DNA from: Maridesulfovibrio sp.
Lineage (GTDB): Bacteria; Desulfobacterota; Desulfovibrionia; Desulfovibrionales; Desulfovibrionaceae
Length of the DNA: 64,000 nt
Assembly: GCF_963677005.1 (NCBI RefSeq)
Contig: NZ_OY781616.1
Span: 2,737,001 to 2,801,000 of the forward strand
Direction: 5' to 3'
Made by a program: the position numbers and the translations under genes. This document shows, piece by piece, positions 8,786 to 17,545 of the stretch. Positions within the stretch are counted from its first letter, which is position 1. Every line of letters starts with the position of its first letter. Under the pieces are notes generated by a model. It was not told where the DNA came from. It saw only the letters and a list, made by a program, of their open reading frames with translations, and searched no databases.

Positions 8786-9919
8786 ATGAAACGTTTGATC
8801 ATGACAGTCCTGCTGGCCGCAGCGATTCTTACGCTGGCCGCAGGTATGGCTTCTGCCAAAACCCTCAAGGTCGGCACAATGGGACCCCTTACCGGTCCAT
8901 ACGCAGCTGACGGGAACGATATCAAAAACGGCGTCTTCACCGCTGTGGAAGTAATCAACAGTCAGGGCGGAATCCCCGGCTTCGACTCCATAGAAGTACT
9001 CCCGCAGGATACAGCCTGCGAACCCCGCCAGGCCGTTGCCACCGCCAACAAACTTATCAACGAAAATGCCGTTGGCGTAATCGGCTCATACTGCTCCAGT
9101 GCAACACTGCCCGCCTCTGAAGTGCTTGACGAAGAATCAATCGTCATGATCACCCCGGCATCCACCAATGAGAAAGTAACCTCCCGCGGTCTGCCCTACA
9201 TGTTCCGCATGTGCGGACGTGACGATGACCAGGGTTCTATCGCTCTGCAGTTCATGCAGCAACAACTCGGCGCAAAATCAGTCTACATCGTAGATGACAA
9301 GACCGCTTATTCACAGGGTCTGGCTGACGGCGTTGAAAAGATGTGCAAGGCAGCCGGAATCAAGGTTCTCGGTCACGAGCACGTCAACCAGGGAGACAAA
9401 GACTTTTCCGCAATCCTGACCAAGGTCAAGGACAGCAATCCGGACGTATTCTACATGTCCATGCAGAACTCCGCCACCGGCGCACTTATGCTGATTCAGG
9501 CCAAACGTATGGGCATCAAGGCTGTCCGCCTTGCCCAGGATGCAGTTTACCATCCCCAGTTGATCGACATCGCCAAAGACGCAGCTGAAAATGTTTACCT
9601 GACCTTCGGCTTTATTGACGACAATGCACCGGCATACAAGGAATTCTACGCCAGCTACCAGCCCAAGTTCGGTGAGCCCGGCGCATATTCCGGCTATGCG
9701 TACGACAGCGCCATGGCTTATTTCAAGGCAGTAAAAGCCGCCGGGTCCTCCGACCCGGACAAAGTAAAAGCAGAACTCATGAAGCTCGACTACGACGGTG
9801 CTACCAAGCACGTGAAATTCAAACCCAACGGAGACTCCGGATCGAACTACATCATCCGTAAGGTCCAGGGCGGCAAGTTCATCAACTACTGGAACCCCGC
9901 AACAGGACAGCTCTACTAG
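8786..9919 (+). CDS. livK: Branched-chain amino-acid ABC transporter, periplasmic binding protein
   Basis: This is the periplasmic substrate-binding protein of the Liv importer. The 377-residue product starts at the ATG preceded by AGGGAGG. An upstream in-frame ATG at 8735 lies inside livG and is unlikely. A classical Sec signal peptide (MKRLIMTVLLAAAILTLAAG, cleavage after ASA near residue 24) is followed by the type-I periplasmic binding fold, beginning KVGTMGPLTGPYAADG. The mid-domain ligand-contact segment GVIGSYCSSATLPAS is present. The exact ligand (Leu/Ile/Val or another amino acid) cannot be fixed by sequence alone. A hairpin follows the stop and may stabilise this message relative to the permease genes. 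Confidence 0.93.
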   Translation: MKRLIMTVLLAAAILTLAAGMASAKTLKVGTMGPLTGPYAADGNDIKNGVFTAVEVINSQGGIPGFDSIEVLPQDTACEPRQAVATANKLINENAVGVIGSYCSSATLPASEVLDEESIVMITPASTNEKVTSRGLPYMFRMCGRDDDQGSIALQFMQQQLGAKSVYIVDDKTAYSQGLADGVEKMCKAAGIKVLGHEHVNQGDKDFSAILTKVKDSNPDVFYMSMQNSATGALMLIQAKRMGIKAVRLAQDAVYHPQLIDIAKDAAENVYLTFGFIDDNAPAYKEFYASYQPKFGEPGAYSGYAYDSAMAYFKAVKAAGSSDPDKVKAELMKLDYDGATKHVKFKPNGDSGSNYIIRKVQGGKFINYWNPATGQLY

Positions 9920-9935
9920 AAGACCAAGCAAAGCC

Positions 9936-9961
9936 GGCCCCGGCCGTAACCGGCCGGGGCC
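9936..9961 (+). promoter_or_regulatory. Intercistronic hairpin between livK and livH
   Basis: GGCCCCGGCC and GGCCGGGGCC form a perfect 10-bp GC-only stem with a 6-base loop, 16 bp after the livK stop. There is no T-run behind it. Hairpins here in binding-protein operons commonly protect the upstream mRNA from 3' exonucleases, giving an excess of binding protein over permease. That role here is inference. Confidence 0.7.
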
Positions 9962-9985
9962 TTCACGCACAGCCCCTGGACTTAC

Positions 9986-10888
9986 ATGGAATATTTTCTT
10001 CAACAACTCATCAACGGTATCACCCTGGGCAGCGTATATGCGCTGATAGCACTCGGGTATACCATGGTGTACGGCATCATCCAGCTGATCAACTTCGCGC
10101 ATGGAGAATTTTTCGCCGCCGGCGGCTATGTCGGTGTTATCTTCATGAGCTACCTGCTTTCGCAGGGAGCACCTGCATGGGTATGTCTTTCCGGTTCTCT
10201 TATTCTGGCCATGGCCTACTGCGCAATGCTGGCCATGGCTGTGGAAAAAGTGGCTTACAAGCCCCTGCGCAGTTCATCGAGACTTTCGGTACTGCTTTCC
10301 GCCCTCGGCATGTCCATTTTTCTCCAAAACGGGCTGATGCTCACTCAGGGCGTCTACGACAAAGCCTACCCGACGGAAATCACCCAGGGCGGATTTGAAT
10401 TCGGCTCGGTCATGTTTTCCTACATGCAGCTTTTCATTGTCTCTCTTACAGCCTTCCTGCTGGTCGCACTCAATTTTCTTGTTTTCAAGACCAGGATAGG
10501 CAAAGCCATGCGCTCCACGGCTCAGGACAAAATTATGTCCGCACTTGTGGGCATAAACGCCAGTACGATCATCAGTCTCACTTTCGCCATCGGCGCCGGT
10601 CTGGCTGCCGCAGCTGGAATCATGGTCGGTCTGTATTACGGTTCTGTCCGTTATGATATGGGCTTTGTTCCAGGAATCAAGGCATTTGCCGCAGCTGTTC
10701 TGGGAGGAATAGGAAACATAACCGGTGCCATGATCGGCGGATTCATAATCGGCATGGTGGAAATATTCGCGGCCGGCTATATTTCAGGAGAATACAAAGA
10801 CGTTTTCGCGTTCCTCATACTCATAGGGGTGCTTTACTTCAGACCGTCTGGAATCATGGGAGAGAACATTGACGACACCAGAGTTTAA
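9986..10888 (+). CDS. livH: Branched-chain amino-acid ABC transporter, permease LivH
   Basis: This inner-membrane permease has 300 residues and about eight hydrophobic helices. It shows the family N-terminal motif NGITLGSVYALIALGYTMVYG and the LivH loop motif GKAMRSTAQDKIMSALVGI, an EAA-like segment that contacts the ATPases. It pairs with LivM to form the translocation channel. The ATG has only a weak ribosome site, consistent with lower expression than livK. The last 20 bases overlap the livM start, indicating translational coupling. Confidence 0.93.
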   Translation: MEYFLQQLINGITLGSVYALIALGYTMVYGIIQLINFAHGEFFAAGGYVGVIFMSYLLSQGAPAWVCLSGSLILAMAYCAMLAMAVEKVAYKPLRSSSRLSVLLSALGMSIFLQNGLMLTQGVYDKAYPTEITQGGFEFGSVMFSYMQLFIVSLTAFLLVALNFLVFKTRIGKAMRSTAQDKIMSALVGINASTIISLTFAIGAGLAAAAGIMVGLYYGSVRYDMGFVPGIKAFAAAVLGGIGNITGAMIGGFIIGMVEIFAAGYISGEYKDVFAFLILIGVLYFRPSGIMGENIDDTRV

Positions 10889-12089
10889 GAAACACTGGAC
10901 TTCTTTGGGCGTCGGGATGATCTGGCTGTTCGTCCTGCTCTGGCCCCTGATCGGGATCAAGCCTGAAGGACTGGAAATCGCCACCACCTTTTCCCTGTGG
11001 TGGAAGATAGCGCTCGCCTGTTCATCCATTCTGGTCATTTATCAGTTGAACAGCACCGGTGCATTCAAATTTTTTACCAAACCGGCCGGAAAAGCCGCCG
11101 ACAAACTGGGCAAGACCGCAACCGCCCTGCCCGGAACAATCTGGATAGTCGCAGTATTGGCCTTTGCCATCGCATATCCGCACCTTTTCGGGCGCTATGC
11201 GCAGGACGTCGCCATCAACTGCATGATCTACATATGCCTGGGCCTCGGCCTTAACGTAGTTGTAGGTCTCGCCGGCATGCTGGACCTCGGATATATCGCG
11301 TTCTATGGGCTCGGCGCCTATACGTACGCCCTTCTTTCGGTCCATTACGGTCTGGCTTTCTGGCTGTGCCTGCCGCTTAGTGCCGCTGTGGCCGGAATCG
11401 GAGCCTGCATTATCGGATACTGCTCGATGAGAATGCGCGGTGACTACCTTGCAATTGTCACGCTGGGCTTTGCAGAAATAGTCCGCATGGTATTCAACAA
11501 CTGGATGAGCCTGACCAACGGTCCAAACGGAATAACCGGAATCAAAGCTCCCGGAATATATTGGCCTGATTTTGCCAACGGCTTTTCACTGGAACACCTC
11601 TGGCTCAAAAAGCTTTCCCTTGTCTACTACGTAATTCTGGTACTTGTGGTCTTCACGGTAATCGCCGTGTACAGGCTCAATTACTCCAGAATAGGAAGGG
11701 CATGGGAAGCCATCCGCGAAGACGAGACGGCCGCGGAAGTCATGGGCATCCCCACTTTTTACATGAAGCTGCTCGGCTATTGCACAGGAGCATGCTTCGG
11801 AGGTATGGCCGGGGCTTTCTATGCAGCGCGGATGCGTTTTGTCAGTCCGGAATCATTTACTTTCCTTGAATCGGCAATGGTCCTTTCCATGGTTGTTCTC
11901 GGTGGCATGGGCTCCATTCCGGGTGTAATTCTCGGAGCGCTGGCCCTCATCGCGCTGCCGGAAATTTTCAGGGATTTCGAACTATACCGCATGCTGGTCT
12001 TCGGCGGGGTCATGACACTGATGATGCTCTTCAGGCCGCAGGGACTTCTGCCTCCCAAACGTAAAATGAAAGCGGACAAAGAGGATTAA
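10869..12089 (+). CDS. livM: Branched-chain amino-acid ABC transporter, permease LivM
   Basis: This is the second inner-membrane permease of the Liv system, 406 residues long, with an N-terminal extension of about 90 residues (two extra hydrophobic segments) before the conserved core. The core begins near LGLNVVVGLAGMLDLGYIAF. The loop motif GRAWEAIREDETAAEVMGI is present. A TTG start at 10869 is supported by GGGAG seven bases upstream, and the gene overlaps livH by 20 bp. Its last codons are followed after 3 bp by livF. Confidence 0.92.
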   Translation: MTTPEFKKHWTSLGVGMIWLFVLLWPLIGIKPEGLEIATTFSLWWKIALACSSILVIYQLNSTGAFKFFTKPAGKAADKLGKTATALPGTIWIVAVLAFAIAYPHLFGRYAQDVAINCMIYICLGLGLNVVVGLAGMLDLGYIAFYGLGAYTYALLSVHYGLAFWLCLPLSAAVAGIGACIIGYCSMRMRGDYLAIVTLGFAEIVRMVFNNWMSLTNGPNGITGIKAPGIYWPDFANGFSLEHLWLKKLSLVYYVILVLVVFTVIAVYRLNYSRIGRAWEAIREDETAAEVMGIPTFYMKLLGYCTGACFGGMAGAFYAARMRFVSPESFTFLESAMVLSMVVLGGMGSIPGVILGALALIALPEIFRDFELYRMLVFGGVMTLMMLFRPQGLLPPKRKMKADKED

Positions 12090-12092
12090 TAA

Positions 12093-12806
12093 ATGTCTGA
12101 ACCGATCTTAGAGCTGCGTGATGTCCACTCCGGATACGGCAGCATCAAAGCCCTGAAAGGGATCAGCATATGTGCGCACGAAGGTGAGATAGTATCCATC
12201 ATCGGCGCAAACGGCGCAGGCAAGAGCACAACGCTGATGACCATCTGCAACATCGTCAAAGCCACAAGCGGGGACATCTATTACCGGGGAAAGCGTATCA
12301 ACAGCGTCAGCTCCGACAAACTTCCCTCAATGGGTTTATGCCAGGTTCCGGAAGGCCGCCGCATTTTTCCCCGCCTTACAATTGAAGAAAATCTAGATAT
12401 GGGCGCTTTTTTCCGTAAAGACAGCGGAATTGCGGAAGACATGGAACGGGTCTTCAGCATGTTCCCCATCCTCAGGGAAAGGCGTAAACAGGCCGGCGGA
12501 ACACTCTCCGGCGGAGAACAGCAGATGCTGGCGATCGGACGCGCGCTGATGAGCCGTCCGAAGGTGCTTCTGCTGGACGAACCTTCACTAGGTCTGGCGC
12601 CGTTGATCGTCAAACAGATATTCGACATCATAAGCAAGATCAACAAACTGGGTACAACCATTATTCTGGTGGAACAAAATGCCAAGGTAGCCCTCAGCAT
12701 GGCCCACCGCGGCTATGTGCTGGAAACCGGTAATGTAGTCCTTGAGGATGAAGCCTCCAAATTGCTGGACAACCCCGAGATTCAGAAGGCGTATCTCGGC
12801 GAATAG
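12093..12806 (+). CDS. livF: Branched-chain amino-acid ABC transporter, ATP-binding protein LivF
   Basis: This is the second ATPase of the Liv importer, 237 residues. It shows Walker A IIGANGAGKSTTLM, signature LSGGEQQMLAIGRAL, Walker B LLLDEPSLGLAP and the switch region ILVEQNAKVAL. The length and the C-terminal ILDNPEIQKAYLG-type ending (LLDNPEIQKAYLGE) are typical of LivF rather than LivG. A GAGGAT ribosome site overlaps the end of livM. It is the last gene of the operon and is followed by a terminator. Confidence 0.94.
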   Translation: MSEPILELRDVHSGYGSIKALKGISICAHEGEIVSIIGANGAGKSTTLMTICNIVKATSGDIYYRGKRINSVSSDKLPSMGLCQVPEGRRIFPRLTIEENLDMGAFFRKDSGIAEDMERVFSMFPILRERRKQAGGTLSGGEQQMLAIGRALMSRPKVLLLDEPSLGLAPLIVKQIFDIISKINKLGTTIILVEQNAKVALSMAHRGYVLETGNVVLEDEASKLLDNPEIQKAYLGE

Positions 12807-12825
12807 CCGACAATTCCTAAAGGAA

Positions 12826-12862
12826 AAAGTCCTCCTGGAAAATTTCCCGGAGGACTTTTTTA
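12826..12862 (+). terminator. Terminator of the liv operon
   Basis: AAAGTCCTCC and GGAGGACTTT form a 10-bp stem with further pairing in the loop, followed by TTTA. It lies 20 bp after the livF stop and also faces the convergent minus-strand gene at 12902, so it may serve both directions. Confidence 0.88.
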
Positions 12863-12901
12863 TGCTCCACTGAAAAAAACAGCCGAACACCTGACCTGAA
12901 A

Positions 12902-13123
12902 TCATGCAAACGGGTCCCGGAGCAGTTTGTATTTACCCTGCTGCTCAGCACAGACGCCTTTTTCCACCATCTCTTTCAGCAGAGCTGGAAGCCTGTCCGT
13001 TTCCCCTCCTGCCAGCACCTTATCTCCCTCGGATTTAAGGTATGAAACAGGCAGAAACTCCTCCTTGCCTCTCCTGAAAAGCGCAACAAGAAATCTGTCT
13101 GTCAGCTTTTTACCACCTTCCAT
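12902..13123 (-). CDS. Small conserved-looking protein downstream of marC, unknown function
   Basis: This 73-residue product is not recognised. It is basic at the N-terminus (MEGGKKLTDRFLVALFRRGK), has alternating helix and strand-like segments and ends YKLLRDPFA. The size and pattern would suit a degenerate winged-helix domain, but this is weak. The gene is credible because AAGGAGG lies seven bases before the ATG and it follows marC by 23 bp on the same strand, indicating co-transcription. It has no membrane helix or signal peptide. Confidence 0.65.
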   Translation of the reverse strand: MEGGKKLTDRFLVALFRRGKEEFLPVSYLKSEGDKVLAGGETDRLPALLKEMVEKGVCAEQQGKYKLLRDPFA

Positions 13124-13146
13124 TCGTACTCCTCCTTAACAGCAAA

Positions 13147-13746
13147 CTACTTCAACATGAAATTGCGCAACCCGGTAAAGAAAATCTGGGCGGCAATGGA
13201 CGCGACCAACAACCCGGTCAACCGGCTCATTATGTTAAGTCCCCTTCTTCCCAGCAGACGCTTAAGACTTGAGGAAAGAAATAGCAGAATTCCTACTGTT
13301 AATACAGCCCCCACAAGAGCAGAACACGCAAGCAGCATATCCCTGTAGCCGTTAACCGCAGAACCCATGACCAGCAGAGCACCGATGGTTCCGGGGCCGA
13401 CCATAATAGGCATGGCCAGCGGGACCACGGCAATATCGTCGTCATCCTTACCGGCCTCGAACTTTTTGCCCGCCCCGCTGACCATATTCAAAGCGGAAAG
13501 GAACAGCACGGCGCCTGCGCCTATACGGAACGCATCAAGGGTAATGCCGAACAGTTCGAAGATATAACGTCCATACAGGTAAAGGATGAGAGATATGGTT
13601 ATAACAGCCACAGTGACCTTCATCGCGGTGTTTCGACGTTCAGCCGGGGTCATGTCCTGAGTAAGGGATAAAAACGCAGAAATCGCGAAAAAGGGGGTCA
13701 GAATGAAAAACAACTTGAGATAGGTTTGAAAAAAAACGGTGAGCAT
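13147..13746 (-). CDS. MarC-family inner-membrane protein
   Basis: This polytopic protein of 199 residues has six predicted helices in the MarC/YhgN family, a membrane family whose transport function remains unproven. The start at MLTVFFQTYLKLFFILTPFF is supported by GGAGGG just upstream. The longer reading to 13818 adds 24 residues unlike the family. Typical motifs seen are the helix-1 TPFFAISAFLSLT, the central FRIGAGAVLFLSALNM and PLAMPIMVGPGTIGALLV, which matches the conserved P-x-GPG loop. It heads a two-gene minus-strand unit with the 73-residue gene. Confidence 0.88.
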   Translation of the reverse strand: MLTVFFQTYLKLFFILTPFFAISAFLSLTQDMTPAERRNTAMKVTVAVITISLILYLYGRYIFELFGITLDAFRIGAGAVLFLSALNMVSGAGKKFEAGKDDDDIAVVPLAMPIMVGPGTIGALLVMGSAVNGYRDMLLACSALVGAVLTVGILLFLSSSLKRLLGRRGLNIMSRLTGLLVASIAAQIFFTGLRNFMLK

Positions 13747-13945
13747 AACGCCCTCCCATAAATTTATTCTAAAATATTCTTTCGGCGGAACCGCCGGATT
13801 CATCCTTATAAAAAACAAGCTCTCTACACATCATGGTCACCACAATCAACGCTTATTTTACGCATGTTCAATTTTTTATTTTCAGTAGTTCCAAGCTAAC
13901 GAGTGCATGCTTTTTTTTACAAAATCACTTCCACCTGAGATCGTA

Positions 13946-13964
13946 ATTATGCTATAAGCATAAT
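13946..13964. promoter_or_regulatory. Operator-like perfect palindrome upstream of the chemoreceptor gene
   Basis: ATTATGCT and AGCATAAT form a perfect 8+8 inverted repeat with a 3-base spacer, 46 bp before the chemoreceptor start. The arms are AT-rich, too weak for a terminator, and no T-run follows, so a protein-binding site is more likely. The regulator is unknown. Confidence 0.5.
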
Positions 13965-14010
13965 CTGGAAATAATAAAACTTATCATACATAAAGAATCG
14001 GGGGCCAACC

Positions 14011-16047
14011 ATGTTTAAAAATCTAAAACTGGGTTTAAAGCTGGGGATCAGTTTTGCTTTAATGATTTTTCTGACCGCCGCAATGGCATATGTCGGATTC
14101 AACGGAATGGCCGGAATACAGGAAAGAGTCGATAAAGCCGATGATGTGAACAGAATGGTTCGCATGATTCTTGAGCTGCGCATGCAGGAGAAAAATTACA
14201 TGCTGCGCGCGGACCAGAGCTATCTGAAAAAACATGAAGAACTGTTGGCTGCACTCAGGGAGCAGACTTCGACAACGGACAAGAAATTCAGCCAGCAGGT
14301 AAACCACCAGCAGATGGCAGAGTTGTCACGGGCGGTGGAAAACTACAGCAAGGCATTCAACAGTTATGCTGAACTTGTCGGCGAACGTTCCAAAACAATG
14401 GAAATGATGCGCACTGACGCCCGCTCTGCTCTGGATGAACTGGAGAAGATCCGTTCTTCCCAGAAACAGCAGTTGGGAGGAATCCTGGCCGGTACACAGG
14501 AAAGAATCCTGTCTGAAGTCCGTAACGGCCAGTTGGATAGAATTGCGCAGGCCTACTCCAAGGGGCAGGCAGACATTGAAGACAAATTGTCCAAAGCAGA
14601 CGACGCCAACAGAGCCATAAAATGGTTCTTATCAGCACGTACAAGTGAAAAAAACTATATCATTTCATCCGATGTAAAATACATCGGGGTGGTGAACGAG
14701 AATGCAAGGAACATACTGGAGCTTCTGGAAAATATGAAATCCAGATTCTCCAACCCGGCCAATATTGCCCAGGTGGAAGGAGTTTTCAAAAGCATAAACC
14801 GCTATCAGAACAACTTCACCAAATACACACAACTCATGGCTGAACAGGTCAATGCAGACAAGATAATGGTTGATGCGGCAAGGGCTGCAGACAAACAGTG
14901 TAGAGACGCACGAGCTGACCAGAAACAGAAAATGCTTCGCCAGATGGATACTTCAAACACAGTACTGATTGTCGGCGCCATCGCGGCCCTCATCATAGGA
15001 CTGCTTACCGCATTAATCCTGACCAAGGCGATAACAGGACCGATACTTCTCGGGGTCAATTTTGCACAGCGTATGTCCCGCGGAGATTTCACCAGAACCC
15101 TGGACATAGATCAGAAGGATGAAGTCGGAACACTTGCTCAGGCTCTGAATGAAATGGTCAGAAGACTTGCCGAGGTAGTCGCTGAAGTGGGCAGTTCTTC
15201 GGAAAACGTAGCCTCCGGCAGTGAGGAGCTTTCAGCCACCGCAGAGAGCCTGTCCCAGGCTTCCACCGAACAGGCCGCAAACGTGGAAGAGGTTTCGGCC
15301 TCAATAGAAGAAATGACCGCGAACATACGCCAGAATGCCGACAACGCCCAACAGACCGAACAGATTGCGGTAAAATCCTCACAGCAGGCTGAGGAAAGCG
15401 GGGTTGCGGTAGGCAAGGCCGTGGATGCAATGAAAAACATTGCCGAAAAGATCTCCATCATCGAAGAAATCGCTCGGCAGACCAACCTGCTGGCACTCAA
15501 TGCCGCGATAGAAGCAGCACGCGCCGGCGAACACGGCAAGGGATTTGCGGTAGTAGCGGCTGAAGTACGTAAACTGGCCGAAAGAAGCGGTGAAGCTGCA
15601 CGGGAAATCGGCGACCTCTCATCAAATACCGTCACCGTGGCCGAAAAAGCAGGTGAAATGCTGACCCTGCTTGTTCCGGACATCAAACGGACCGCAGAAC
15701 TGGTTCAGGAAATAACTGCAGGCAGCAGCGAACAGCTCAGCGGCGCGGAACAGATCAACAAGGCTGTACAGCAGCTTGATCAGGTGACCCAGCAGAACGC
15801 CTCCGCTTCCGAGGAAATGGCCTCAACTTCCGAAGAGCTGTCCAGTCAGGCAGAACAGCTGCAGCAGGTAATGGGATTTTTCCAGGTTGGCAATCATGTT
15901 CATACGGTGAAATCACTTCCGGCCTCGCCACGCAGCCGCAGACAGGCAGCCCTGCCCGACCCTGAACCGAAAGCTCCAAATCCGGGATCGGGAGTGAGCC
16001 TGGATATGGATAACGATTTCTCGGACAGCGATTTTGAAAAATTCTGA
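14011..16047 (+). CDS. Methyl-accepting chemotaxis protein with HBM-type periplasmic sensor
   Basis: This is a 678-residue inner-membrane chemoreceptor. Helix 1 is at about residues 10-30 ([20 protein letters not shown]). The periplasmic part runs from about 32 to 312 and has two related RxxEKNY helical modules ([20 protein letters not shown] and [16 protein letters not shown]), the hallmark of the helical bimodular (HBM) sensor family, whose known members bind organic acids. Helix 2 (about 315-340) leads into a HAMP domain and the signalling domain with its hairpin tip [20 protein letters not shown]. There is no C-terminal methyltransferase-docking pentapeptide. The ligand is unknown. It is transcribed alone, with a palindrome upstream and a hairpin downstream. 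Confidence 0.93.
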   Translation: MFKNLKLGLKLGISFALMIFLTAAMAYVGFNGMAGIQERVDKADDVNRMVRMILELRMQEKNYMLRADQSYLKKHEELLAALREQTSTTDKKFSQQVNHQQMAELSRAVENYSKAFNSYAELVGERSKTMEMMRTDARSALDELEKIRSSQKQQLGGILAGTQERILSEVRNGQLDRIAQAYSKGQADIEDKLSKADDANRAIKWFLSARTSEKNYIISSDVKYIGVVNENARNILELLENMKSRFSNPANIAQVEGVFKSINRYQNNFTKYTQLMAEQVNADKIMVDAARAADKQCRDARADQKQKMLRQMDTSNTVLIVGAIAALIIGLLTALILTKAITGPILLGVNFAQRMSRGDFTRTLDIDQKDEVGTLAQALNEMVRRLAEVVAEVGSSSENVASGSEELSATAESLSQASTEQAANVEEVSASIEEMTANIRQNADNAQQTEQIAVKSSQQAEESGVAVGKAVDAMKNIAEKISIIEEIARQTNLLALNAAIEAARAGEHGKGFAVVAAEVRKLAERSGEAAREIGDLSSNTVTVAEKAGEMLTLLVPDIKRTAELVQEITAGSSEQLSGAEQINKAVQQLDQVTQQNASASEEMASTSEELSSQAEQLQQVMGFFQVGNHVHTVKSLPASPRSRRQAALPDPEPKAPNPGSGVSLDMDNDFSDSDFEKF

Positions 16048-16085
16048 TCCCAGTCTTCTGAAAAACCGATTCTATGATAACGAAA

Positions 16086-16116
16086 AGGGCCTCCCACAGT
16101 TCTGTCGGAGGCCCTA
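16086..16116 (+). terminator. Hairpin after the chemoreceptor gene
   Basis: GGGCCTCC and GGAGGCCC form an 8-bp stem with a 14-base loop, followed by TAAGTTCT. The T-tract is imperfect. It lies 38 bp after the stop. Confidence 0.7.
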
Positions 16117-16225
16117 AGTTCTGTACCATATTTGGAAGGAAGGATTATTGTTTAACATTGAGATGCAGGCCGCATCATGCTAAAAGAGCTACGATTATTC
16201 ATCCTATCCTTGTGGAGATATTCAT

Positions 16226-17332
16226 ATGCCGCTAATAAGTATCGTGGTTCCAGTTCACAACACATCTAAATATCTAAGTCAGTGCCTGACATCAATAGCA
16301 TCTCAGACATTTAAGGATTGTGAAGTCATAGTCATAGATGACGCTTCAACAGATAACAGTAGAAATATTCTAAAAAAATTCGAACTTACTTTTGATAATT
16401 TCCAATGCATATATTTAGATAAGAATATTCGCCAAGGTGGAGCCAGGAATATAGGCCTTGATAGAGTTCGCGGGAAATATATCGGATTTGTTGATAGCGA
16501 CGATTTTATCGATAAAAACATGTATTTAAGACTCTACAAAAAAGCGCTGAGTTCAGATGCCGATGTCACCTTTTGCAGCTACAATAAATATTACTCCGAC
16601 GATAGGATTGAAAAGATTCCTCCACCGGGACGCAGATTATGGACTTCCTTGTTTAAGCAAGAAGTATGGGAAGACCTAAGATTTCCGGAAAATGTTGTAT
16701 TTGAAGATAACGCAATAGGGTGGGTTCTGACAAAACTTACCCCTAAAACAGCAAGTGTCCCTGAAAATTTATACTATTATCGAATGCACCCGGAATCTAC
16801 GACAAAAGAGCGTAACACATATAGAATTGATGACCGGATTACTACAGGTTTCGTGCACCTGGAGGAATGTAAAAAACGCGGATATTATGAAAAATACAAC
16901 GACGAAGTAGTATCGCATTTTGTAAATTGTACATATATCAATTCAGTTTGGTACTGTTTTTCCCACTTTGATACGCCAAACACCGATTATCTTTATAAAC
17001 TGCAGAATTTAATTAAAACAACCTACCCTGACTATTATGAATACAAAGGGACAAAAGCCACTCCCGAACACTACAGAAAACTTGCCTGGTTAAATTTTAT
17101 GAGCCCCAAACTGGCTGTTTTCGCACAGCACAAACTGAATAATGCTATTGTTAACAGTATGTGCAGAGCTGTTTCCCTCCCCACCATAGGAAAGCTGCCG
17201 CCGGCTATTTCAACCCAAATCCGTAATGAATTTCAGGACAGTTTAGCCCAGACTACACCTGAAATCATATCGCTTATTAAAGATATTGATGAAATTTTAG
17301 AGGAGCTGGGCTTCGATCCATCAAAGGTTTAA
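16226..17332 (+). CDS. Family 2 glycosyltransferase, low-GC, probably acquired
   Basis: This 368-residue GT-A fold glycosyltransferase begins PLISIVVPVHNTSKYLSQCL. It has the nucleotide-sugar loop VIDDASTDNS, the RQGGARNIGLD segment and the metal-binding DSDD motif (FVDSDDFID) near residue 93, and no membrane helix. It likely modifies a surface glycan; the sugar donor and acceptor are unknown. It stands alone between a chemoreceptor and secA. Its codon use (AAT, ATA, AAA rich) and base composition are clearly more AT-rich than its neighbours, suggesting horizontal acquisition. There is no other cell-wall gene nearby. Confidence 0.88.
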   Translation: MPLISIVVPVHNTSKYLSQCLTSIASQTFKDCEVIVIDDASTDNSRNILKKFELTFDNFQCIYLDKNIRQGGARNIGLDRVRGKYIGFVDSDDFIDKNMYLRLYKKALSSDADVTFCSYNKYYSDDRIEKIPPPGRRLWTSLFKQEVWEDLRFPENVVFEDNAIGWVLTKLTPKTASVPENLYYYRMHPESTTKERNTYRIDDRITTGFVHLEECKKRGYYEKYNDEVVSHFVNCTYINSVWYCFSHFDTPNTDYLYKLQNLIKTTYPDYYEYKGTKATPEHYRKLAWLNFMSPKLAVFAQHKLNNAIVNSMCRAVSLPTIGKLPPAISTQIRNEFQDSLAQTTPEIISLIKDIDEILEELGFDPSKV

Positions 17333-17461
17333 CCGCAATCTCAGCAGGAAAACTGATTCTAATGGCCCGGCCGTAAAAAAAGACAATGAGCAACAATAAT
17401 CAACACGACAATTAAATCCGTTTTGTATTGAAATTATACTCTTTTTCTATGCTGTCCATAT

Positions 17462-17515
17462 AAAAATCCTGAAACAACTGTCAGTCGTCTTGACCGGGCT
17501 GTTTCAGGATTTTTT
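17462..17515. terminator. Bidirectional terminator between glycosyltransferase and secA
   Basis: AAAAATCCTGAAAC (17462-17475) and GTTTCAGGATTTTT (17501-17514) form a 14-bp stem around a 25-base loop. A-tracts on one side and T-tracts on the other allow termination of both the plus-strand glycosyltransferase and minus-strand secA. Confidence 0.85.
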
Positions 17516-17545
17516 GCTGCGGCAGCTTGTTAAAACTATCTTAAG

